The position numbers were made by a program, and so were the translations under genes. Of a stretch of DNA of 64,000 nt, positions 47,524 to 60,375 are shown piece by piece. The stretch comes from Cardinalis cardinalis (Eukaryota; Chordata; Aves; Passeriformes; Cardinalidae). Position 1 is the stretch's first letter. Each line of letters starts with the position of its first letter. The notes beneath the pieces were generated by a model, which saw nothing but the letters and a program-made list of their open reading frames with translations, searched no databases and was not told where the DNA came from. The stretch spans positions 1,488,001 to 1,552,000 of the forward strand of contig JACDOX010000058.1 in the NCBI GenBank assembly GCA_014549065.1. The letters run 5' to 3'.

Positions 47524-50331
47524 AAAAAGAAATGTCATCAAAGAAAGGCATGGCAAAGTAAGTTCTGGTTTGTTGTAGTTGAGATTCTGGTGTGGAAATC
47601 TGAATTTAAAAGCCTTATTTCACATGCTTGTTTCAAAAAGTTTGGCCTGTTGATTCTATAATAGCCTTTTACACACTGTATGTCTGCCTTCAGGAACCTG
47701 CCTCCTTCACTGTACATTGTTTTTATGTCTGCAGCATTCAATTAAAAAAACCCCCATCTGATGAGTAAATCCTGAGTATTTCAAATTAAGTGATCTCCAG
47801 CATTAGAAATGAATAAAAGGCTGAATCAGCAGGCCTTAAAGAGTCCCTAGAATGAATCTGTTCAGTAATATTTATTTTGCTGTGTATGGGTATATGACAG
47901 GGGGTAGGAGTGAATTAAGTCCTTTTTGGACTTTTGTGGTGCCCCAAAGAGTGTCAGGTCTACTTCACAGATTGAAAGCCCAGTGGGAAAAATTTTTTGG
48001 GGGGAATGTAAAGATTTGTTCTAGCTCCTTTTCATCCAATTAGTAGTTTATTATTCTGTGAAGAGTAGGACAATTTCAAGCACTGAGAACAAATATAGCA
48101 TGTGGGAGCCATCCTGGGGCGAAGGATGGAGATGCCTTTGGGCAGTACAAGGGAGATGTTTCTCATTCTGTGTTTTGTACTGAGGCTGGAGCCCTCATTT
48201 TCTTAGGGCTACCCTTGAATGTTTGATGCCCTAAAAGTACTGTGAGAAAACCTACACTGAGTGTGGATGCACAACTGGGAGGGAATGTCTAGTCTGTAGA
48301 TGTGGGAATAACTCAGGCTTAGCAGGTGAGCCAAGATGCTCAGTGCTGCCAAGACAGANATGCTTTCAGTGTTGGAAACCTCAGTGCCTAGATACTAAAG
48401 ATGTATCTATGAAGAGAGGGTTCCTGACTGACATTTTTGGTGCTCTGACAGGACTAAATATCTAACCTTATGTCAGGGACAGTGGAGAAAAACAGATGCT
48501 TGTAGTCTGAACACAGGTGCTGCTCTCCAGCAATGAATTTTCTCACCATGGGCTACAGGGGAATGCAAATGCTGAGTCAGGTGTGACACCCACGCTGTCA
48601 ATAGTTACAGATGAACCCTGTGCCCTCTTTCCTTCTTTGCTCTCCAAGACTGAAATCAATATTCTGGACATCACCTTGAGGGATCCCACCTGATTTATCC
48701 TTTCTACATTGCTTGAATTATTTCTTCCATTTCTCCTTCTTTTGGCCTTGGGATCCATTTCTTTTATGGAAGGAAAATCTGAGTGCTCATGCACTTGTGG
48801 TAGCAGATTCTNTAGAAATACCCATAAAGAAACAGATCAACTGATCATTTTTACCAACCTTTCAGAATACTGCCAGCATGAAAGGGAGACACAAGCCACA
48901 TCTGTATTAATTTTCGTAGGTCAGTGCTGCTGTGAATTCTTGAGGTGTTTACATTTTTTCACTCTCATTTACAAAGAAGTGTTAACTTGCAATCTCAGAG
49001 GAACATAGGCAATTTCCCTAATCCCAGAAGAGAAGTGTGCTAACTACAGTAATATGTGGGAAGTTCAACAACAGATCCTCCTGCTTGCTGAAAACTGACT
49101 GAAAGCAAAACGAGTTCTATGGATCATCTCCAGAAACTGCTGAAGTAAGAAAAGCAGGGCAAATGTAGTGGCACAAAAGTACTTCAGGGTGAAACTGAAA
49201 ACCCCAAAGCTCATTTAAACAGTTTGTCCAGCTTGTTCAGTTTTAATACTGCTGCTACTGTATCAATTTTTTTGGAAGTCNGTGTTGTTACCCCTGGGTA
49301 CTTCAGTAGAAAGCACTGAGCTCGTGGAGTCAGGGAATTGACTGTCTAACCCAATTTTAAGGTCCTCAAAGCTCCAAGTCACTCATGAATCACACTGCTA
49401 TTATTTCAGAAACCACACAGGACAAACTGTTTCAGTTTCCTTTCACCTTCAATTCAGTAATGAAAAATAATACTAAAAGAGCTAGAATCTGGCTATTTTC
49501 CTTATCTGTGTAAAGGATCTGGCAAACCACAGGGTCTCANGGCAGGTTTCGGGGTTTACTCAATTGAAAGAGGAGCCCATATCAGGAGCCCTCATGAATA
49601 TTTGAAGTCCGTTTCTGCAGATAACATCTTTTTTATTTTTACCTGCTTCCTGCCCCATTCCTTACTTTGTGAGGCTGAGTACAGATCCCTAAAGCAGTGC
49701 TGATTTAAGTCCAGAAGGAGCTGGTTTGACACATCTCACTTGTTCAATGGACTAGGCAGGTGGGTGAATGGCACTGTANAAGACTGAATGTTGGGGTTGA
49801 GCAGGATGAAGGCTTTGGCTTAAGGCTGAGAGAGAAATCCCCATAGTTATGGTGAGCAAAAACTCACCCTTCCACTCCCTGGGAGTTCTTGTGTCAATGA
49901 TTGCTAGAAAGTTCTTTGTTCCCTATTCCATTATTGGCCCAAGTGTGCCTCATTGAATTTAATATTCCTAACCCNAGTTTATGACTGGAACCCTTCCCTC
50001 AGACTCTGCCCCTATCCAGCTCTATATAAGTTACTGTTTCTACCCCAGCCTTCCCCTTTTCTAGTGCACTCTATACCTCAGTCACCTTCTGCTGTTTGTT
50101 GTTTTGACTATGAAAGCCTCTTTTGTTTCAGGTCACTCACTTGTGCCCTTCTCTTTATTTAGAGGCCACACAGACTTTGTGCTGATATCCCTGAGGTGAC
50201 TGCCAGGNACCATCCAGGCCAGTGTGCCACAGCTGAAAGCTCAGTGGGAAGCACAAGGTGCGGGAAGGAATCAGATCTCACCAGCTGAGCTGGCTTCACC
50301 CGGGGCAGTAACTGGGATGGAGACACACAGG

Positions 50332-50368
50332 AAGCATTCTGTGCTCCAAAAAGCATTTTGTGCTCCAA
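50332..50368. repeat. 18-bp near-tandem duplication
   Basis: AAGCATTCTGTGCTCCAA at 50332-50349 recurs at 50351-50368 with one C/T difference. It lies in a GC-richer patch. Confidence 0.75.
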
Positions 50369-52526
50369 GATACGGCAGGGCTGTGGAGCAGCGGCTGACC
50401 CAAGGTGTGCTCGGCACTGCCCACAAGGCGCTGCCCGTGGTGACTCAGAGTTAAAAGCTGTGATCAAAGTAGTCCCAGCTCAAGTTAAATAAAAAGGAAA
50501 TAACTGCTAGGAACCTTTCTGACTATGTGGCAGCTCTGTGCTTGCACAGGATCTGAATGGAGAAATAGTGTGTAACAAAGGATTGTACCATAGTGATTTG
50601 CCACTTAACGTGACAATGTCTCAGCAGCAATGATACAAAGTCAGCTCCATATTTTCAGTGGGAGTTCAGCTGCAACCTTGCTGAGCATTATATTTCCTTT
50701 NATTTTGGCAAAATAAATTGTAAGGTTCTGCTCATCTGCATAGGGCTGGACTGCAAAATTCAGTGAGTAATTCAGAAGACCTGCGTTGATGTGCTTGGTT
50801 TCAGCAATATTTATGTAAAAATAAAAAAATTGCAAAAGAGTTTGCAGAAGTTAGATGGCTGCCTTCTAATGAATTTGAATTGTATCTAGGGCCAGTGGTC
50901 CTTCATCAGAGAGGATGAAATCAGGATTCTTCACCTTGCTGCTTGGGCAGCACTGAAAGACCAGTGTAGGACCAGTTGTTCTTGTAAGAGAAACTGAAAC
51001 AATGGCATTACTTGGGAAAGTATTGTACTACAGAAAGAATTACAAGAAAAGCACAGAACCTCATGACTTAATATTGTGAAGCACTAGCTTAACATGTTNA
51101 ATGAAAAAGAAACTTTAAAGCCAAGTTCATAAAAAAAAAAAGAAAAAATACTTCCTTTAAAAAGAAGAGCTATCAAAGAAATTAGTTGTCTAGGGACCAA
51201 GAAGGAGTTTGGGAAACAGATGTTCTTACATTTAGGACAGATGTTTTATGATAACAACGCTTTGATAGCAGTTGCAACAAGAACCTACTCTAATTGAAAA
51301 ATGTTGTGGTATTTCACAAGAGGAAAGAGGAGGAAAAAAAATCAGCAAGTTTCAAACAGACATAGGAAGACAGATTTTCACACTATTGTGTTACAGTGAT
51401 TATGTCTCGAAAAGGGCGGAGAACAGGGAAAGTTCTATAACTGTGCCGAAGAGTGGAAAGATAAAGTAAGCACTGGTAAAGTAGGGGAATGAGCTAGGCC
51501 CCCAGAAAGGGATATCAAAGGGTTAGGTGAGAGTTGAAAAAGTAGATTAAGACTTACGGTGATAGTAATTATTGACCATGTTGTCAAAAGATTGACAACA
51601 GTGATAGGCACATGTTGCCTATAAAATACTTTAGGGTATGAGGATAAGGAGTGAGTGTTGCTCCAAGCGAGGCAGACAGCATCCCTTCCATCCCAGACAT
51701 CTGAAGTGGAGAGCCTGTTGGCTTTGAATCTGGCTCAGCTGCTTAAACGTTTGAGCTTCTGAATGTGATCAAACAGAGAGATGTCATTATCATTGATTAA
51801 TCTTTACTTATCTTCCTACCTGTTTAACATTCATTAAAGGCAGATTTAACATTCATTAAAATCTAAGTATGTGCATAGGGGGTGGTCCTTATCTCTCCTT
51901 TGCCTTGAAAGCTAATGCAACAGACAGACCTTTGACTGGCTGCAGTTTAACTGGGAAAGCCTATACTGGGAAAGCCCCTGGAGAAAACTGACATTTTAAC
52001 AAGTGGATCCCTAGATCACCTACAAAGTCAAACAGGACATTGGTTTCTTCTCAGACAATGTGTCTTGGAGAAGAGCTTTTATTATAGGAAAGCAGGACAA
52101 ATAGATTGCCAGACTCTGTTACTAGGTCAACATCTCTGCTCTCTTCAATCAGCAAGAGAGATTTCATGGTTTGGGTTCAACCAAAAATGAAGACTCACAA
52201 AATTTTAAAGTAATTTTATACAAAATTTGGAGGTTTGTTTGTGTATGTTAGAATGTGTAATTCTTTTTATTCCAGGCTATNGTGTTAGAACTGGTCAAAT
52301 AAAGANAGAGNTTGTTTTGTTTTTCTGGAAGCGAAAACAACAGCCATGAATGCAGCAGTGCAGATGACTTTTAAAACTTCCTTTGCAGGTGTTTATTTTT
52401 TTTAATGTCCATTCCTGTAACCAGACACCCTGTAAATACAGTCTAGGGACACTTTAAGTTCAAGTGGCAAGGCTCAGTTAGGGATTATTTCTCAATTTTT
52501 GGAGAGATATATCTTCTGAACTAGTC

Positions 52527-52584
52527 TGCCAATTACCAGGCAAAATGCCTGCAACTGCCAATTACCAGGCAAAATGCCTGCAAC
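52527..52584. repeat. Perfect 29-bp tandem duplication
   Basis: Identical copies lie at 52527-52555 and 52556-52584, followed by a degraded third partial copy reading TATCAATTCCAGGCAG. The unit contains an imperfect inverted repeat of CCAGGCA/TGCCTG, which may promote slippage. Confidence 0.9.
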
Positions 52585-53918
52585 TATCAATTCCAGGCAG
52601 TTCATTTTTTCTGAGGAAAACAGAATATTTCTGGCAATAGCCAACATCATCCGTCCCTAAATGGAGAAATCCCCTCTTACTTTTCCTCCTCAAAGCCTGG
52701 CATGTCATAGTGAAAATTGACCTGGACTGAACCTCATTCACAGGATATAACTGCATAGAATCTATTCACTATTTTCTCTGCATGGTTGGTACCAAGGTCT
52801 CAGGATCTCTTATTTCTCATTTGACATTTTTGCTATTGTATATTTCAGTTTTGTCATCCACAACATCTACTTTTTCCTAACATGCTGGCTAGTGCAGATT
52901 TGTCATTGAGAGCTTTGCTCATGTTTGGGGAGGTGTGAACACAGAGTGCGGGGATTAGCTTTGCTCCACACCATGATCAAGACCCACAGCACCAAACTGG
53001 CCAAAGGTTTTAAAGCACCTGTACAGTAATTTACTGCTAGAATAGTCCAGCAGCAGGTGCCAGCTACCATGGGGTTATCATGGGCTTTCTGAGGAGCTTT
53101 AAGATACTCCAAGCATTTATCTTGCTTGACTTTGACAATTGGGTCTGCTTTTCAGGAAGCAGCCTTCTAGATTAACACCTAGCACAAGGCAGAATAAGGC
53201 GTCTTAAATTTACAATATACATTTAATTGAATGAGCCATAAAAACATTGAGAAAAAAACTAATGATGCAAAGAAGTTGTCTACTAAATGAAATACCTTTT
53301 CTTACTGAAGCATTAGATTAAATGTACATATTAGAAGAGCTTTATACTCCTTGGCTGTCACAACATGATGAACCATTTAACAGAGTTATGGAGCAGCAGG
53401 CTATTGTAAAGCAGAGAAAATAGAGACACTAAAAACCCTGTAGTCTGAAAACATAACCTTTTAAATTTTTTTTTTTTGTATGTAGCTCTTAATAATAATT
53501 TCCAGGATCTCTCTGTTAGACTATTCTTGTTAATGACTAATTTTTGCATGCTCTTTGGCCAAAATGTAATGGGATTGGAGACAGAAAATTATTGATTCAA
53601 ACTTGCAAACTTGTCAACATTTAGCTCTAAATTAATTATTTTCTCTCCTTACCTGGACTGATTTTCTGTAGGCAAAACAGAAGACTATGGGAACATGAAG
53701 GCCAATTCAGGGTTTACTAACACAAACATACATATCCTAATTGATTCACATTTACTGTAAAATGTCCCCATTAACAAAGAGTGGATAAAACTAAAAGAAA
53801 GAGTTGAGGTATTCAGTGTTTTGCAACACGCTGAGGTCTTCAGAACATGGGTTACATTATTTTAATAGTCAAGAACCTACTTTTTGATTCTAGAGAATGC
53901 TTTTGCATTTTACTTCTT

Positions 53919-53957
53919 TAAAAAAAAAAAAAAAGGAAAAGGAAAAGAAAAATGAAA
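53919..53957. repeat. Poly(A)/GGAAAA purine tract
   Basis: A run of about 15 A residues followed by GGAAAA-type units. No retroposed gene is visible upstream on the plus strand. Confidence 0.7.
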
Positions 53958-54610
53958 GATGCCTGTCTGAACTGAGAAAGAGTTTATCCAAAACAAAGTT
54001 CCCTTAAGCAAAGCAGCAATATGTGGAGACGTATACTAATCTCCAAGCTCTTTTTTATTGTGGTGAGACTCCACAGTCATCTTTTGGGTCAAGTAGAAAT
54101 AAGAGAAAAACTTGGCTTATATATAAGAAAATGTCATGCCTCTCGGTTACTACCTCACNGATTCTGATCTGTGTCCTCGTGAATAGGAGGGGTGACATCC
54201 TGCATCACTGAAGTCAGTGGCAAAATTCCCACAAATTAATTGGGTCAGGATTTCTCTTCAAAAGCCTGGAACAAAGTCCATTAAGTAAGTGGAAACACTC
54301 CCCAAAGGAAAGACTCTACATTTCTCTNTGCTTCTCTCTGATCTTGTTTCTTTGTCTTTCCCAGCAATAGAATTATTCATAGATTATTAAAAGTACTCAT
54401 GGACTTCTTTGAAGGGCAGGGACTTCAATAAGATTTCCAGTATGGGTTCCAAGTACTGCAAAGGNATTGATGACTTGTAAGAAGGCACAGGCTTGAGTAT
54501 TTAAATACTTCAGTCCATTTGCAAACTACTATCAAGCCATTGTGTGGAATCATTATTTTATCTCTATTGTTCCCTTCTGCAGCTGGGTTTGAAAATTAAA
54601 TTGATCCAAT

Positions 54611-54662
54611 TTGTTTTATCCTGTTACTGTTTTATCCTGTACTTTGTTTTATCCTGTTACTG
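54611..54662. repeat. Triplicated TGTTTTATCCTGT unit
   Basis: Three closely spaced copies of a TGTTTTATCCTGT-containing unit of about 16 bp, with small indels between copies. Confidence 0.75.
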
Positions 54663-55839
54663 CTAAACACTGCTAATAACCACATAATTTAAACAAAATA
54701 TTAATATTTTTAATTCGAAGAGTTCTTTTCACTGTGGAAATGTTTCCTTTAATAAAAGGCTGATGAAAAATGAATAAGAAACAAGCTGGGGGGGATTTAT
54801 GTGTTTAATTGAGGAAGGGAATAATTTATAAAAAAATAAGCTGAGTTTTCCTCTGCCAATCAGGAAGAATGGGGCAGATTTTAAAGTAATAAATCCAAGG
54901 TATGCATCCACCAAGGGGACTATATAACAAGGTGGTGTAATAAACAATTTCTGACAGAGGTCAGAAAGGTTACCAAGAGTTTGTGTGACTTGAGAATTTG
55001 GATAAGAAGATTTAGTTTTTACAGGATAAACTATATGTTGTCTGAGAAGAGGTAAGCACGTGCNCAGGATTGGAAGACAATGCAAAATCAGTAAGATCAG
55101 CAAAAGGGTTCCTTTGGATAAGAAGTAGGGATCTTATGGTGTAGAAAGAAAAGCTGTGGAGGTGTAACAGACCATGAAATAAAGACTGAAGGTATCTCAA
55201 ACCAGTAGGTCGTAGAGGAAAGAAGTAAATCTAAGGTTATGTCTGTGACTGAATTACAGTAAATATTATATTAGTACTAATGGACAATAACAGAAAGGTC
55301 ATATCATATTATTCTGATGAAACACCTTGAGAGGCTAGTAGGTATAACAGATATCCTTAATTCAGAATAAATGTAAGAAATAAGTACACTCTTTAGGGAA
55401 TTAGATAGCTGCAATGATGGGAAACATCCAAAACTAAGGTTTATGCAAGACTAGTAAGTAGTCCAACATGNGTGGAGGGTTTTCACTCTGAATTGAATTC
55501 AGACATAGAGGACAGGCTTTTGCTTCCATGAATTGATGAAGATGTGAGTAGACAAGCCAAAAATACAAAGATGTTTACAAAAAATTATCTGAAAGCCAAN
55601 AATATAAAAAGACTGGGTACTGGGATTATAAACATGAGAAGAACTACACTTGTTTCCTTGTAGTAGCTGAAAAGTGCTTGAAACTGGCTCCCCACAGAGT
55701 TGCAGAATCATCTCAGGGCTCCAGGTGGAGACCTTGGCTGCTGGTGGACACAGTCCTCTGTCCTGGAGGCACCAGNGTGGAGCAGCCTGCACATCCCCTG
55801 CTCTGGAGCTCCTCTGTGAGCTGTGGGCGCTGCTGGGCN

Positions 55840-55877
55840 GCTCTGCTCTCCCTCTGTGCTCTGCTCTCCCTCCAGTG
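55840..55877. repeat. Imperfect 18-bp tandem repeat
   Basis: GCTCTGCTCTCCCTCTGT at 55840-55857 is repeated from 55858 with changes near its end. It is a pyrimidine-rich part of a GC-richer patch, next to an N. Confidence 0.65.
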
Positions 55878-58800
55878 CCCTCTCAGCCCATTTTGAGCTC
55901 TCAGCTCCCACAAAACTTTCCTTTTTTTGTTCTTTGACACCTGTCAGCAGTACTTTTCCCTCTGTATTCTCTTCCAGGTTCATCCCAGGCTGGCAGTTTG
56001 GTTTGGATTGGCCAGTGCCTGGTCCTTGAGGAGGGTGTCAGAATACATCACTGGCTTGTAGGGAGCACTGCTTCCTGGGCCAGATGTCACATGCCCCTTA
56101 GAGACAGCCTTATGAAACTTGCTGCCCTTGTTTCATTGTTTTGTGACTTGTAACACATTATTTGTATTTTGTCTGTTGTGTTCAGGAGAAATTTTGGATA
56201 ATTTTTGGTAAAAATTTCCTGCTGTAAGATTTCAGTTCTTGACATTGATACTGAATTCCTCCTTGGGTAGGAAGAATTGGCTCTTCTGGAGTTCCACCAG
56301 GGCTGTAACAAAACAGACAAGACCCAGCATCTTGCTGGTCTGTAAAATGAACAGGGAAAGTGTCTTTCCCTAAATTAGTAAAGAAATATGACCTAAAGAA
56401 CACACTGTTTCCCTAGACCCTGAACAACCTTGGCCCTGTGGGTGATTAGGTCAGTGAACTTTTACAAACCAAGCTTATACAAAATCCTGGGCTAGTTTGT
56501 GAAACTGGAGGCTTGCAAACACTCCAGTGCACTGATGGGTGTATTTGGCACACAGTTGTTTTCAGTTTCCCTGTTCAGAGAATCACAGTTCTGTAACAAA
56601 TTGTTGAACAGCTTGTATAGCCTTTAATTTAAGACTGGTTATATGTTTATATATTTTAAAAGTCAGAAGTCACCAGGTATGGAGAATGGCCACAGAGCCA
56701 CACTTCAATTTATGTATCAATTTTTTGTATATCTTACTAAAAACCATGGAAAATTTCTGCTGAGGGTGTTCAGGCGTGTCCNTGAATTTGCTAGGAATCT
56801 TGTTTTAATTACACATACTCAAATGTCTATGGTTTTAACTCAGCTCCCAGACATAAACCTTTTCCCCAAGTCTGTGGGTGCAATGCCAGCTAACAGAGAA
56901 TGGTATTGCTTTCTTGATCATGTGAGGCTGTGCTGATATAAATTGGTTAAGAATTCAGCATATTAAGCACTAGAATATGTGACTTTGTTGTGCAGCTTCA
57001 AAACTACTGTAAACAAACTAGGAATCAATGCCATGGGAATGCTGGTAGCTGCATGCTTGAGATTTTGGTGAGTACTTCTTGAAAAATACTGTTAGAGAAA
57101 GGACTAGAAAACTTGCCATTAAGATAGTATTACAGAAAATCCCACAAAGTGAATACAGTGAAAGGGAAACCACAGTAAAAGTGGGAGTATGTGGCTGCAA
57201 TTCAATAAATAGGAAGAGAATCTTGTTTAAAGTGTTTTGTTTATAATCATGAAGTCTTTGGGCAATTCCATCATGTTGAGAGCAGACACTCACTGTCTAT
57301 CAAATTCAGCCTAAATTCAGTTTGTAGAATAAACACAAAATGGCAGAGTAAGTGAGCCAGCAAGACCTTTTACGTGTTGGAGAGAGGCACTAGAAGACCA
57401 CACACAAAATGTACAAGTGCAGTCNTTTCAAAAGAGTTTCCAGGCCTTTTTCTGTGGCTCCTACTCCTGAATAATTAAAATTTGGAAGAGATGTAGATGA
57501 TCAGTATCATTACATGTGCTATTTCAGAGAAAAACATCTTGTAATGATTTAATTTCCTGGTCCCTTTCAGTGGCCCTCACTGTAGTCTTCTTGCATAGAT
57601 TTTTTTTCCCCTATCATCTTGACTTCATGAATGTGGCCCTTCAAATTTGGCAAAATCAAAGTTGCAGCTCTACCACAGTTATTTTGTAAGTGACAGCAAA
57701 ACTTTTCCAGCTGGTAAAAATGTGTTGTATATTGCCTAAGGCTGAGAAAATAGCATCCTCTCACACTGTATCCTTTTTCTTTCATCCATGGTAAGTCCAT
57801 TTTCACTTTCCCAAGAGAATTTCTCCCTGAGTCTCAGTGCAGGAGGATGTGGCATTCCCTCTGCCTTCCTTCAGTGTTTATTATTGCTGGGACNTGCCAT
57901 TTTTATTTCTGTGGAACATAGTATTTAATAGTGTTTAGTAAAATCTGTTTAAAGAACCTAGTTATTTGTAGATTCTACACACAGAGTTTCTCCAAAATGT
58001 TCACCTGGAGTAAATTAACCACAGGAGGAAAATGGTTTGCCATGTAAAAGTAGCAACAGGCATTTTGTCATCACTGCTAACAAACAGAATTCTGTCTGGA
58101 NAACCACTGGAATTTGAAATGCAGGTCATCCCAGCTTCCTTTCCATACTTACTGCTGTGAGAGCTGTTGCATTTCAAATGTAATATCACCAGTAGTGTAC
58201 GTCAGCAATGCTGCTAAAAAATATCTTCTTTACTCTTTCATTAGAACTAGATCTGGTGAAAGAAATTGCTGTAGACTTTCGCAAACTGGTAAACTACTAA
58301 AGCTTCATCTAAATAGAGGATAGTGCAATGCAAAGAACTGTAAATAGCAGTGAACAGGAAATTCTTTCCCCAGATATTAAAAATGCATCTGCCTCTTACT
58401 AACATTAGGTTCTGCCAAAATAAAATTAACAGAAGTGTTTGAATTTGGGGCTGGAAGTATAATGTTGCTAATCATAAACCGGTGGCTCTAAATGAAGCTG
58501 GTTGAAAGAGCCAGGAACTGCTCAGGAAAGGTACTTTACTTCTTTCTTTGTCATCACTGATGTTTTNTTGAATGAAGTCATCATATCACAGCATTCCTGC
58601 ATCTGTTCTTTCATCTAGAATGTTTTCCCAGTGTGATCTTCAGGAAAAGTGTGCTGATAACACTTAGTGGCATCTATATGAACATTTTCTGAATAATAGT
58701 TTGTATAAGATCAATGCCTGTGTAGGCAACTACAGAAAAAGAAAAGGCATAATTGATGCTTAAGACTAAAAACTAGAATAAAATTCAATTATATTTTCCT

Positions 58801-59943
58801 AATAGAGCCAGGATTTTTTTTTTCCTTTGTGCAGCACAAACTGTCTGGTTAAATTCAATTGCCTATTATGTATAAAAGGATACTGCTGAATCCTGGAAGC
58901 TCAGTTTGGAACCATTCTGTGACAACACCACAATTTCCAGGCAGTGATTACTCAACAGTAACAGTTTCCCCCTGCTTCTAGCAGCATATTGTTAATGCTC
59001 AGGATCAAGAAATGCTTCACAGTATTCTATTAAGAAACAGTGAGGAACATTAGTTTCATTTCATCCTGTAGTAGTGCAAATCAGCACATCCTTAACGACA
59101 TCACAGATGTGTATCCTTGTGTGTCCATCCACAGATGTTTGTATGGCTGCAGTTTCTATGGATTTCATACATTTCCAGTCTCCAGTATTTGTCCATTTGC
59201 AAAATCTTAAGAACCAATATGTATCCAGCAATGAAAGTACACACACTTATATCCTGTGCCAGCAAGACTAGCTCTCTGCACTTTTGGTATTAAATACACA
59301 AATCATCTCATGAGCATGTGAGAATGAAGACCTTGTTTCTCTGNGTCTCTGTGCTGCTTCTTGCACAGTCTGCACTCAGGACACAGTATATTCCCTCAGA
59401 TTATTTTATATTGTGAATAGCTTTGCCTTACATATTTATAGAAGCAGCTGGATCTTTACTACTCCCCAGGTTGGAGGTCACAGTAAAAGCTGACTCTTCA
59501 TATTTGAAGGGCCCACTCAGCCTGGAACATCACCTAGAGATGTGATTTGTGTAGCATTACATGTGGTTTGAAGTGAAAGCTGTGGACAAAGGCAAATCTC
59601 AAATCCTATGACAAATAGTAGGGTCTATTACCCTTAACTGAGTAGATTGGCACTGCCAGTCCTGAGCATGTATGAGCAGAGAAGAGATGTTCACAGCTTT
59701 GCTGGCTGAATCAGAGAATGTAAAGCCCANTGTATTTGGAAAAGCCAACAAGGAATAAAAAGGCCACAAGCAGTGAAAGCCTTTTTTTTTTTTTCCCAAC
59801 TGGACTGTTTTTATGACATTTTGTTAAAAGTGACAAGCTCTGTCTCTGGGTACCTAAAAGGAATAGATTTTGACTCCTGGGAAACAAAACTGACAGTCAC
59901 CCAAGCTGGCTGGCTGCACAGATAGCAGGGCCAGTCACAGAAG

Positions 59944-60375
59944 CACAGAATTATGGAGTGGTTNGGGCTGGAAGGGACCTTAAATATCACCCAGCTCCAA
60001 CCCCTGGCCTTGGGCAGGGGTGCCACCCATTGGACCAGGTTGTTCAGGGGCCCATCCAACCTGTTCTTGAATGCTTCCAGGAATGCACTATTCACAGCTT
60101 TTCTGGGCAACCCATTTCAGTGCCTCAGTACCCTCACAGTAAAGAATTTCATCCTAATAACTGATATAAAACTCCCCTCTTTCACTTTGAAGCCATTTCC
60201 CCTTGTTCTGTCATTACATATCCTTGTAAAAATTCCCTCTCCAGGTCTCTTGNAGGTCNNCTTTAGGTACTAAAAGTCTGCTATTAGATCTCTCCAGAGC
60301 CACCTTAACTTCAGNCTGAGCCATCCCAACTTTCTCAATCTGTCATTACGGCAGAGATACTCCTGCCATCCCCTC
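59944..60375 (-). mobile_element. CR1 LINE 3' end, reverse orientation
   Basis: From the left, a worn terminal microsatellite (CACAGAATTATGGAGTGG) is followed by 'GGGCTGGAAGGGACCTTAAA', 'CAGCTCCAACCCCTGGCCTT', 'GGGCAGGGGTGCCACCCATT', 'GGACCAGGTTGTTCAGGG' and 'CCATCCAACCTGTTCTTGAA', then the 'ctgagccatcccaactttctcaatctgtc' type region. This is the reversed CR1 3' tail, about 430 bp long. It is one of the best preserved copies in the window, although several Ns fall between 60253 and 60315. The 5' part is missing and no coding sequence remains. Confidence 0.93.

Larger units (their letters stand above)
47524..59943. other. Unique non-coding stretch, no gene recognised
   Basis: Notable contents are GC-richer patches at about 50.2-50.45 kb and 55.68-55.9 kb, a 29-bp tandem duplication near 52.55 kb, an A-rich tract near 53.92 kb, a TTTTATCCTG triplication near 54.63 kb and a plus-strand purine-rich block from about 54.73 to 55.68 kb. 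A CTATAAAATA motif at about 51619 and nearby sequence hint at an LTR but could not be confirmed. Open frames show no domains. Confidence 0.5.

Noticed and set aside
55674..55940. GC-richer patch with overlapping open frames on both strands
   Set aside because: It contains a pyrimidine tandem repeat and Ns, with no domain or splice structure; composition explains the frames.
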